Source: Lytechinus pictus (lineage: Eukaryota; Echinodermata; Echinoidea; Temnopleuroida; Toxopneustidae). From it: a stretch of DNA of 64,000 nt. Below, in pieces: positions 10,210 to 22,200 of the stretch. Positions within the stretch are counted from its first letter, which is position 1. Every line of letters starts with the position of its first letter. The notes beneath the pieces were generated by a model that was not told the origin of the DNA, did not search any database, and worked only from the letters and a program-made list of their open reading frames with translations. The stretch is taken from assembly GCF_037042905.1 (NCBI RefSeq), contig NC_087253.1, positions 17,721,001 to 17,785,000 of the forward strand, given 5' to 3'. The position numbers were made by a program, and so were the translations under genes.

Positions 10210-13200
10210 CTAATAAATGCAATAAACACCAAAAACATAAATGAAAAGCTGGTAATGTTTGAACAATTTTACTTAAATTCGTAATAGCAACATCATTAGT
10301 ATTGTTTTAAGTCCCTCCTATAAAAACCCCACCTCTTTTTAATAAGTTTGACCATCCCCTGATTTCCTTCCATAGTGATAGTGATTAGTTTGAAACGATA
10401 CCCCTTAGTTAAAATGATTGGTTAACATTGGTTTGACTTTTAAAAAATCTGAGCTAGAAGGTCACACTTGTCACTTGTGTCTGTGATATGTTACAAAAAT
10501 GAAGCCCAGAAAAAATTGCGTTCGAAAATAATTATTCAGTGCTTCAAAAATTGAAATATAAAGTGACCGAAAACACCATCTTAATTTCATCCGATACACT
10601 TATGTGTACTATTTAGGCGTCTATAAGACGCCTATTTACAAAATCGGGGTTTGACTTGTAGTTTCAGCTTTTCATTCTCAATAATGGTTGTTTTCAGGGT
10701 TTATTAGTTCTAATACATGTATGCACTTGTACACATGTTTCATCTTGGTTTGAGAATTTTTTAAATCGGCTGCTCACAAAGTTAAACAATACCTTTAATT
10801 GCATTGTAAATCATATTGTATTTAGTATTTTAGTACTTTATGATCTCAATTATCAGTATTGATGGAATTGAATTGGCTCACTTATTGACCCCTTGTAGTT
10901 AAGTTTCTAATTAATTGTGGTAATGATTTTTTCACTTTCATTTTCTGTCTAGCTCATTTCCCTAAATAACTTGTATTTTCTTACTTCTATCTTTTTCTTA
11001 GTGCTTTAAAACATTCGTAAGAAGCGCTTTATAATTTTTGTGCATTATCAATATTCTGTAAAATTGCTAATAATATCAATAATGATTGATATAAAGTCCT
11101 TATGCAGAAATGGGGCTACAGCAGGGATGGAAAAACTGCCTGCAACTGTGGGGAGAATCAGACGAAGAAACACCTTTTGGTCTGCCCCCTCCTACCAGAG
11201 CCATGCACTGCCAAAGATCTGGAGTCTTTTCACCCCAAAGCCAGATCATGTACCCTCTACTGGACAGGACTTGTGTAGTAATCCCAGAACAAGAATAATG
11301 ATATGAAAGGACTTACTTGTGATTGCTAGGGTGTATTTTCTTCTTGAGATCCGCAATAGACTCGTTAAGAGAGCTGTATCCGACAGAATTCATGTCGCCT
11401 TTGGCCAATGACTAGAAAATAAAATAAAGAAAAAGAAACAGGCTAAATGCAATTGCTTGTTTTCGCTGCACCAACAAGGCATAAGCATCTCCATCGTTGT
11501 CAGCGTAATCATCACCATCATCATAATCCTCCTCCTTACCAGTATCATCATCTTCATCTAATTCTAAACAATCACCAAACAAGTCATTATCATCAATTAC
11601 CATCACCACCAAAATGATGACCAGACCATTATCATCCTGACTTACATGTACTTTGATTTTAAATGCACATGTAAGACTAGTTATGAGGTTGAGTTGTGGG
11701 CTCTTGTTTGAGCACATCCCCTCCTCCTACTACTCCTTCACCTCATTATCATCATCATCATCATCACCAACACCATCATCATTATCACCATCACTATCAT
11801 CATCACCACCATCACCAACAAAATGATGACCTTTGTCATCCTGATTTACTTTGATTACATGTACTTTAATGTAAGACTATTTATAAGGTGGTTGAGTTGT
11901 GGGCTCTTGTTTGAGCACATCCCCTCCTACTACTCCTCCTCCACCTCATTATCATCATCACCACCATCATCATCATCATCACCATCACCATCATCATTAT
12001 CAACATCAACATCACAACCATCACTATCATCATCATCATCATCAAAGCCATCATCACCACCACCACTACCATCTTCTTCATCAATATGACTATCGCCATC
12101 ACCACCACCATAATCATCATCATCATCATCGTCAACATCACCACCACCAACACCATCACCATCATGACTTACTTTGATCTGTAGCATGAGTGATGTTAGA
12201 CTAGCTATCAGGTCATTGAGTTGTGGGCTCTTGATGGACCGATCACCCAGGACCAAGTTGGCATCGTTCACCATCTGCGTGGCTTCTTGCTCGCATCGCA
12301 TCTTCTCCTCCGAAGGCTGGGCCAGCGGTGGCAAGCCCTGCTCTGGAGCTATCTGGATATTGAAAATAAATGAATGATAGAGAACACTATATTGACTTAA
12401 ATCCATATGAATACACAAATGTACTTGCCATTCTTTACATACACCATGATAATCAAATTCAAGGGGAAGTTCACCCCGATGACAAGTTGGTTTTAAGAAA
12501 AGCAGAAAGATTAGAGAAAATTTTGGTGAAGGTTTGACAAAAATCTGTCAATTAACAAATTTATGAATTTCATAAGAACGGTTTGATTTTGTGATGTCAC
12601 TGATGAGCAGCTCCTCCACATGACAAATGATATCCATTCTCCCAACGCTTTTTTTTTTCTACAAAATTTAAAAGTGATTTTATCTGTGCAGTGGATATAT
12701 AATTAGACACCTAATTTCAAACCCCCTTCTTTTTTTTTTTATATAAGACAAATACACTACTCAAAAAAAGTTAAGGACCACTTTTTAAAACGTACATAAA
12801 GATTTTATACAAGGTGTTTTATTTCTGGAAATACCTCAGTACAACTGTCCTAAATGTCCTTAAACACGCTGTAATCAATTTCACGCATGGGTGGTTTCAG
12901 TTGTTGCACAATGTCTCTCGCATCACTGCACATCCTGAAAAGTGGGCCCCGAGGGGTATCAGCTACCGACATGAAGTGGTAAAAACGAATGTCTGAGTGT
13001 CTTTCAGGCAGTTCAGTAACGAGTGTGACCACCTCCTGCAGCAATAACGGCTTCACAGCGCTGTCTCATGGAGCTGATGAGGCGATTGATGTCTCTGACG
13101 TCCAGTGCATCCCATGCAGCCTCCAGAGCCACACCCAGCTGCTGCAGTCCAAGTGGATGGGCTTCGAGCTGCTCGAGACTCCTCCCCATCATGTCCCAGA

Positions 13201-16200
13201 CGTGCTCTATCGGGTTTAAGTCCGGGGACCTCGCTGGCCACTCCATACGCTCAATCCCCTGGCCCTCAAGGAACTCGGTCACCACCCTAGCTCGGTGGGC
13301 ACGGGCATTGTCATCCATGAAAATGATGTTTTGTCCCACATTTTCTGCAAATGGCACCACTATAGGTTCAAGGACCTCATCCCTGTACCTCACTCCTGTC
13401 ATTGCTCCCCCTGGGACCACGTAGAGACGAGTACGGTTGGCGTAGGTGATGCCTCCCCACACCATGACGCTGCCTCCCCCATAACGGTCATGTTCTGCAA
13501 TACAGGGGTCTGCAAATCTCTCTCCTGGTCGCCTCCAGACTCTCGAACGTCCATCATTGTGGTCAAGGGAAAATCTGCTCTGCTAATGACACTGGGCCCG
13601 GGAGCATGTCAGATGGACCAGACAGCAATGGCGTAGAGTTCTGTTCACAGATGAGAGCAGATTTTCCCTTGACCACAATGATGGACGTTCGAGAGTCTGG
13701 AGGCGACCAGGAGAGAGATTTGCAGACCCCTGTATTGCAGAACATGACCGTTATGGGGGAGGCAGCGTCATGGTGTGGGGAGGCATCACCTACGCCAACC
13801 GTACTCGTCTCTACGTGGTCCCAGGGGGAGCAATGACAGGAGTGAGGTACAGGGATGAGGTCCTTGAACCTATAGTGGTGCCATTTGCAGAAAATGTGGG
13901 ACAAAACATCATTTTCATGGATGACAATGCCCGTGCCCACCGAGCTAGGGTGGTGACCGAGTTCCTTGAGGGCCAGGGGATTGAGCGTATGGAGTGGCCA
14001 GCGAGGTCCCCGGACTTAAACCCGATAGAGCACGTCTGGGACATGATGGGGAGGAGTCTCGAGCAGCTCGAAGCCCATCCACTTGGACTGCAGCAGCTGG
14101 GTGTGGCTCTGGAGGCTGCATGGGATGCACTGGACGTCAGAGACATCAATCGCCTCATCAGCTCCATGAGACAGCGCTGTGAAGCCGTTATTGCTGCAGG
14201 AGGTGGTCACACTCGTTACTGAACTGCCTGAAAGACACTCAGACATTCGTTTTTACCACTTCATGTCGGTAGCTGATACCCCTCGGGGCCCACTTTTCAG
14301 GATGTGCAGTGATGCGAGAGACATTGTGCAACAACTGAAACCACCCATGCGTGAAATTGATTACAGCGTGTTTAAGGACATTTAGGACAGTTGTACTGAG
14401 GTATTTCCAGAAATAAAACACCTTGTATAAAATCTTTATGTACGTTTTAAAAAGTGGTCCTTAACTTTTTTTGAGTAGTGTATTTGAATTCATCATATTT
14501 CATTGAAAAATTTAAATGAAAGGAATTTTCATCATAACTTGCGTATGAAATCAAAATCTTTAGATATTCTTCTTTGACAAACTTCTTCAAACCTTCACCC
14601 ATATTTTCTATTATTTTTCTGCTTTTATTAAAAACAACTTACTGTATAATCAGGGTAAACTTCACCCTTTACTTTGACCATCATTTTACTCCGAAAGGGT
14701 CGGCAAGCGGTGGTAATGTTTACTTTCCATTACACGCGCTGTGATAATTCCATTGATGATCAGTATATTTCATTCAATGAAAAATTCTCAGATAACTTCT
14801 CAGTTATGATGACATTGCACACAATTAAACTTGGGTAAGATGTTTATATTGACGACACTTGCTGCTGCTATCAGAAAAGCAGTGTCTTGCTTATTACCAA
14901 TCAAGTGAGACCAAAAAAAATAAAAAGTAAAAAATAAATAAAACTTACTTTCAAGAATATCAACTTAAAACGATATGAATAGTTATTGTAAAATAGAAAA
15001 CAAAATAATTTAATATCAAAATAATGTTTGTAATAATGAAATAATTATAACAAAAATAATTCAATTATAATAACAATAACAATAATTATAACAAATCAAC
15101 AATAGTGAAAAAAATTCTACAATATAATAAATGTACTCCAATTTACTTGCACAATAATCATCATTATCGCCATCATCATAAGCATATCTCAATTTTAAAA
15201 CAAAAACGGGGTTTCATCATCTTTTAAAATAATGCACATTCTCCTCCTTTTTTAGTGCTAACAAATCACATAGAAAAAAAATCCACAGAAGATAATTGCA
15301 AGAAGAAATTGGTATACCACAAAACAAAATAAAAGGACAAAATCAAATCAAAATAATACCAAAGTGGAAGGGGTTGCTTCCCGAGGACTAAGACATTTTA
15401 ATTTAATCACAATTACGTAACAATGGTATACTAAAATAGTATTAAATTTAAAAATGACTATAATTCCTTAAATAATCTAAATGAATAAATAACTTTCTTC
15501 ACAAATACACAAAAAATCCCAAAGTATTTTTATAAGTAAAAAGCAAATAAAAAAAAATAGTAAAAGTAAAATTAAGACTTTTTCAATTCATAATATTTTT
15601 ATAGGCTGTATTGAAATGAAGTTCAATTCAAAAATACAATCAGGAACATACTTTAAAAAAATCACTTAAATGAGAGAATATTTTACAAATTCTTAGACAA
15701 AAAGAATGAGTAATGAATTATTAATCTTCTAATAACATAATTGCCCCAATGCTAAAACGCCCAACCCTATATGATGGTGACTCATTGTTTGTCATAAAAT
15801 ATTCAAATACAGGAGTCAGGCATTCAGCCTCGTTATGAAAAGTAATAAGGCAGTGAAAATAATAAAAACACACACACACTGCTTTGCCACCCAAGCATAG
15901 AATGTCTATAGCATGAATCACACACAAATTACGAGCATGACGAAATATGATTGGCTGCTGGTCCCAGTAAAACCTGGCCAGCTGCACTGTGATTGGCTGA
16001 CAGAACACAGCCCAGGCAGGTGGCGAGCCGTACATTATTATGCCTCGCGCTGTGATTGGCAAACACCCGGCCAAGCAAGGGATCCATTTTATTCTCATTG
16101 GACAATATCAAAATCACATGACCAACAACAGACAAAATTTTCGACATGGAAATGGGCGATTGGAGGATTTGGAGGGAGAGTGCGAGGGTCTTTTACGTCA

Positions 16201-19200
16201 TTTGCATTTTCACGCATAATTTTACGGCGTGACGTCGAGCGGAAATTCGCCTCGCCCTCGCTTCTCGCCATTTTAGAAATTTAAAGGGCAATTTGCATAA
16301 TGCACGATCTCAGTGAAAACAAGCAATTCGGGCCGACCACGACTTCAATCTTACAAACACTTAATTGTAACAATTATATCCTGCATATTTTCAAAACATG
16401 AAATTACAAAGTGAAATAAAAACCGTGAATTCGAATTCAAACATTTTATCTGCACGGGCCAACAAGACGAGGTAGATCAGATATCCAATCATAGAAGCTC
16501 AACCCTTGTAAATTTTGTTTACAGATATACCATCGAGCATAAATAACATGTCAGAAAAATAATACTTCTCGCTGCAAAATACAACAGGATTATCCAATTA
16601 GATATATATCAGTAAATTATTATTCCAGCCTAATCAGAATATCGTAAAGAATTAACCAATCCTTCGCGGGCAACGTAAGACGAGTACGTCTAGCTCCAAT
16701 AACAAAACAAACAGTCACTATTGCTCAACAACAAGGGTAGAAATAATCGGATCAGGCCCCCTCAGGCCAGAGAAACATAGGAAAATAGATGTGTGATATT
16801 GGACGAAATCGTATATTTCCCTAGGAAGAAGTGCATATTTTCTTATATTTACCACATTGACGTCATAATCGTCACTTTCGTCCGATTCAAAGCCATTTTT
16901 GTGAATGCTCGGCTCAGCCTCCTCGATTCGAGCGATCTTCACAGGCACGTAGTTCTTGCGGGACTTTCTCCCGGAACGTTTCGTTGCCTGCCCCATGGCC
17001 GTCCCGTCGCGTGCGATAGTCGTCTGACAAACCGACAACTTATCGTCCTTTACACGCCAATTATCACCATACGCTACCTCGGGATGAAAACTAGAGTCAA
17101 TCTCCATAGTATATGCACACTCGTCGACATGTTCATTCAGTAAATATCCACATAATAATCCCGAGAGTTCCTTATTTATCTTTCAGAGTCAATAACGCTA
17201 CAACTCGACTCTCTGTAGTATTCGCCGTGCTTACACACATCGCGTCGCGTCCACAGCATCGCCGAAAACAATACCCATTGATTCGGGGAAGAAAGGGGCG
17301 GGACTATGCTGTGAATGTGGAGAAGCCGTTTTCAGCGCGAAATTTGATCTTCAGTTTTTGGGGCAATTGTTGCGATTCGAACCTATTTTTTTACCATTTC
17401 CTCATTTCAAGTGTTCATTTTGCCCAACAATTGATGAACATTACAGCACCTATATTAAAGATGAACCTACACATGAACATAATTTTATAAATATGGAAAT
17501 AATAGGTCTGCTATGTTACCTTTGGCTTTATCTTATTTCACATTCTTAGCATAGAATATAGACCAAAAGCTTCAGTCTCTGTATTTTGGTTGTTCCGCTG
17601 AACTACGTTGGCTCCAATGGGGATTACAGTAAAATGTCAGAAATTGTTGAATAAATCCCCAGAAACGACGGTTATTCCTGTCTACATAGAATAGTGCTTT
17701 GTTCATGCACGCCGTTATCCGCACTTGATAAAAATAATTGAATTAGACGTTTATCCAAAGTTTTTTGTCCATTAAAAACTTCAGAGAAAAGCACAAATGT
17801 AGTGTACACATAGTATTCCAATAATAAATAAACAATGAAAACCTGACAATTTAACCTCAAGTTTAGAAGCAACTGCATTACTATTTTTTTTCTTTGCAAA
17901 AGGAGACATCTAAAAATTGCTCTTATAACTTTCAATATGCAAATAGAAAAAATCCTTAATATCTCAAAAATCAATGACCAAATAAAAATTTTCATTCTGA
18001 TTATACCACTCACCTAAAATATCAAAATTCTCATAAAGAATGTTTATCTCAGATATTCAATATCAAATTACAAAAACAAATATATGATAAAGTCCTTGTC
18101 AAAAATATGAGAAATTCATATCAATATTTTATAAATTAATATTCTTTTTATAATCTCAAATTAAAAAGTTTGTCTTGAGGTCATTTCGAATGAAACAAAA
18201 TAGTTTATCGTAAGAACTGATTATTAAAAGAATTCAAACCTTCATTTCAGAAGCAAATGCATTTAATACTATTTTTTTTCTTTGCAAAAGGAGACATCTA
18301 AAAAAGTCAAAATTGCTCTTATAAATTTCAATATGCAAATAGAAGAATCCTTAATCTCTCAAAAATCAATGACAATTTTTTTTCCATTCTGCTTATACCC
18401 TTCACCTAACATATGAAAATTCTCATAAAGAATCTTTCTCTCCGATAGACAAAGGAATAATCTAAATTTAAATTTTCCTTTCAAAATAATCTGGGATGTG
18501 TAAACTTACAAAATATACATGGTTCATGACATGTGTTACATATAATAAATTCTAGGATTAATTAAGATATAATTACTCGATATTGCCCGTTAAATGCAAA
18601 AGGCTGTGTTGATATGTGCATTAATTATGTACATTACTCTCAATTCAATTAATTCATTTCCAGTCTCAAAAAAAAAAAAATCATCAAATACAAACAGAAT
18701 TTACAAAACAAATATAGAAAATACTAGAAATATTAAATATTTACAAAATAGAATTGAGAGTATGAGGAAACTAGCATGGGCCAACCATGGGCTAGTCTCT
18801 GAAGTGATATAATTACAATTTATGGTTATTAATAAGAATCTAAAAAATATATAAAAATATTCGAGTTGGAAAAAAAGTAATTTAACGGTAAGAGAAAGTA
18901 GTTGCAGCCAAAATAATTATTTCATGAGAAAGTCTTTAAATCAAGGCTAATTGCCACAATATTAGCATAAATCTAGATCTGGTAAATAAACTTATCTTTG
19001 TGAAATCATGAAATTTTAGCTAAAAACCGATAATTATGATAATCACTGACACAAAGGGCATATGTGGGACAGTGTAGTAATATTACTTGGAAAAATACCC
19101 AACATCTTATGGAATTCCGTGCTTATCATTTCTCAGCAATTACACATTTTTTCAGAGAGTCATTTGGCACATATTTTTAATCATACATACAAACACTTGG

Positions 19201-22200
19201 GTGGCCATTTTATTGGATTCTGTTCGAAATCATTTTGAGATCGTTACCGCAACCTGTAAGTACATTTGAGATCTGTGTTTTATGTTTACCTTTATAGGTG
19301 TGACTTACCATGATTTTCCTCAAATTAAAGTTTTCAGTCAGAAAAAGATAAACTATAAAAAGTTTTCATTTGGATTTAATGACATTTGGAGTGTTTTTTT
19401 TTTTCATAAGGAAGAAATTGAGGAGTTCTGGAAATTTCAGTAGGATTTAAAAAAAATAATCAAATTTATATTCATAATCTTTGGAATTTTTCAAACGTTC
19501 TTTAAAAAAAAATTAAGCCAGCAGTTTTCTCTGAGCAATCATTAAATGAATGAGGGGCACGCCCACTCACTTATGAGTAGCAATTGCAACATTGAGCTTT
19601 TGAAACTTCAGATTTTAAATTTTTGATTAAATGTTATGTACATGTAGCGCTTTTGACTTTCATCATATGGAAACAAATCATATATTTATTGAGTGCTTCA
19701 ACTTTCTAAGTTTTTCAACAGTATATGGTCTCACAAGATTAATGCGTAATGTTATGGTTATAAAGATGGAGTCCTTTAAAACAGGTGTAAAATGTGCTGC
19801 ATTTATACCTCTGCCCACCTCAACAATACCGTAAATACGAATAGATCTAAAACTATTTTTTTACACATTTTTCACTTTAAAGGGGAAGTTCACCCTGACA
19901 AAAAACTTATTGTTAAAATAGCTGAAAAAAAAATATTGCCAAAGGTTTGAGAATCATCCATCGGAGAATTAAAAAGTTATTAGAATGTTAATTATTGGAT
20001 TTGGGATGTCATATGCAAATGGTAAAAAATAAATGAAAATAGAAATGTCATTTTCTCAGAAATTTGAAAATGGTTTTTAGTCTACCTTTTGTATATCAAT
20101 AGACAAATCATTTCATACCCGATCATGAAAAGAAAACAAAAGTAAGTCATCAAGAACCATTAAAAAATGAAATTCATGCATTTTATATTACATGACATAC
20201 TGTATGAGGCAGCTGCTCGTTTATGACGTCACAAATCCCAAACTTAAAATTCTGGTAACTTTCTTAATCTTTAACAGATTTTCCTCAAAGCTTCATCAAT
20301 ATTTTTGTTTATTTTTTCTGTTTTTTTTACAACAAACTTTTCTTCAGGATCAACTTCCCCTTTAAATGCGTACTCCAAGCTGAAAATAATATCTAAATAT
20401 ATATTAAACTATACAAGCAAAATGCTGCAAATTTCTTTAAACAAGTGGAACGCCTATGGCAGTCTCGCCTGCATTACGCGATTTAATATAGCAGCAGTGC
20501 TAACTTTGAAAACTACTATAAAATAAGCATTCACAAAAACACAATTCATATAATGACATAATACCACGTTCATTGACCATACATGACATTTGAACGGTGA
20601 CTTAAGACTTGTCAACTACATGTACATCCATGTCCACATTTCATTCACTCTATCCATAAACTTTGATGGCAATTCAACAATTACCCCAACATGGCCTAAG
20701 TTTATTGACCTTAACTGACCTTTGACCTTGGTTTTGTGACCTGAAACTCACAGGGGATGTTCAGTGATACTTGATTACTCTTGTATCCCAAGTTTTATGA
20801 ACTAGATCCATAAACTCAGTTAGGATGGTAATTAAACAAATACCCCCAACATGGCCAAAGTTTATTGACCTTTAATGACCTTTGACCATGGTCATGTGAC
20901 CTGAAACTCGTACAGGATGTTCAGTGATACTTGATTACTCTTATGTCCAAGTTTTATGAACTAGATCCATAAACTTTCAGAGTTAGGATGGTAATTTAAC
21001 AAATACCCCCAACACGGCCAAAGTTCATTGACCTTAAATGACCATTGACCATGGTCATGTGACCTGAAACTCGCACAGGATATTCAGTGGTACTTGATTA
21101 ACCTAATGTTTAAGTTTCATGAACTAGATCCATAAATTCAAAGTTATGATAGTAATTCAACAAATACCCCCAACTTGACCAAAGTTCATTGACCCTAAAT
21201 GACATTTGACCTTGGTCATGTGACCTGAAACTCAGGCAGGATGTTCAGTAATACTTGATTAACCTTATGACCAAGTTTCATGAACTAGGTCCATAAACTT
21301 TCTAAGTTATGATGTCATTTCAAAAACTTAACCTTAGGTTAAGATTTGATGTTGACGCCGCCGCCGCCGTCGCCGTCGGAAAAGCGGCGCCTATAGTCTC
21401 GCTCTGCTATGCAGGCGAGACAAAAATAATGAAGCAATTGAATTTTACACTCTCGTCGTATTTTGTGATAACAGTGCTGTCATGAATATGCAACAGATTG
21501 ACTGATGTTATCAAGTCCTTCCCTCTTCTTCTCTCCCCCTCCTCCTTCTTCACCTCTCTCCCCCGCCCTATCCTACTCTTCCTTTTTCTTCTTCTTCTCC
21601 CCCAGTACTCGCCGACCATCTGCTTGTTGAATGTTGTTGTGTTACATCACAAAAATCTCTACAAGAATATGTTATTTTTTCTTCTTCTTCTTCTCCCCCA
21701 GTACTCGCCGACCATCTGCTTGTTGAATGTTGTTTTGTTACATCACAAAAATCTCTACAAGAATATGGTTGTTTTTCTTCTTCCTTTTCCACAAATACTT
21801 GATGCACCACAGTAGCGACGGTCAAATCTGGCAACACATTATTGGGCCATTTCCATCTTGCCAAGGATCTCTATGCAGAAGTGCCCAATTTGAACGGTGA
21901 AGTGTCTATCAGCAGTAAGTCTGGTAAACTGTTCCACGTGTTTTAACTAATTCATTCATTTTCAACTCAAAATAAACATTTTTGAATTATTATAAATCAA
22001 AGTAAATAATACATATCAATTACATTTACTCAGTGTTATGGTAGTTTCAATTGTGTTTACATCGCTGCAAAGAATACCTTCTGATCATCCAAGCGTTCAC
22101 ACATACCACATACATGTAAATATGGTATCAAATTATTTGAGAGAACTTACTCTTTCAGGGGAACATGGTGAATTTGGAATGGATCAACTCATTCATATAT

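Larger units (their letters stand above)
12755..14480. mobile_element. Tc1/mariner foldback element with two inverted truncated copies
   Basis: Two 827-bp arms (12755-13581 and 13654-14480) are inverted copies around a 72-bp spacer (13582-13653). Outer ends are CACTACTCAAAAAAAGTTAAGG and its complement, flanked by TA on both sides (12753-12754, 14481-14482), the standard Tc1/mariner target duplication. So the palindrome may have moved as one unit. The arms appear identical where compared. It sits in LIN9 intron 11, 400 bp upstream of exon 12, inside an older MITE (12461-14670). Confidence 0.93.
12461..14670. mobile_element. MITE with AAGGGGAAGTTCACCC ends, split by the Tc1 foldback
   Basis: Left end AAGGGGAAGTTCACCCCGA at 12461; right end is the complement of AAAGGGTGAAGTTTACCCTG near 14670. 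Inner flanks also mirror each other (AAAAGCAGAAA and GAAGGTTTGACAAA against TTTCTGCTTTT and TTTGACAAACTTCTTCAAACCTTC). Without the Tc1 foldback it would be about 480 bp, the same size as the related element at 19880-20365. Confidence 0.7.

Noticed and set aside
11899..12177. His-rich, Asp-rich and Met/Val-rich frames on both strands
   Set aside because: They are translations of an (ATC/ACC)n microsatellite; only the 12173-12352 part is a real exon.
13068..14167. Frames antisense to the transposase fragments and their mirror images
   Set aside because: They exist because each transposase arm is GC-rich and open in several frames; the DDE motifs fix the real frame.
15721..16284. Overlapping ~120-codon frames on both strands
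   Set aside because: They cover the CCAAT-box cluster, have no recognisable domain, and are better explained as promoter-like non-coding DNA.
21498..21864. Repeat protein with SCRDFCDVT units
   Set aside because: The frame comes from a 92-bp tandem duplication in a pyrimidine-rich tract; no start context or splice sites support a gene, so it is listed only as a repeat.
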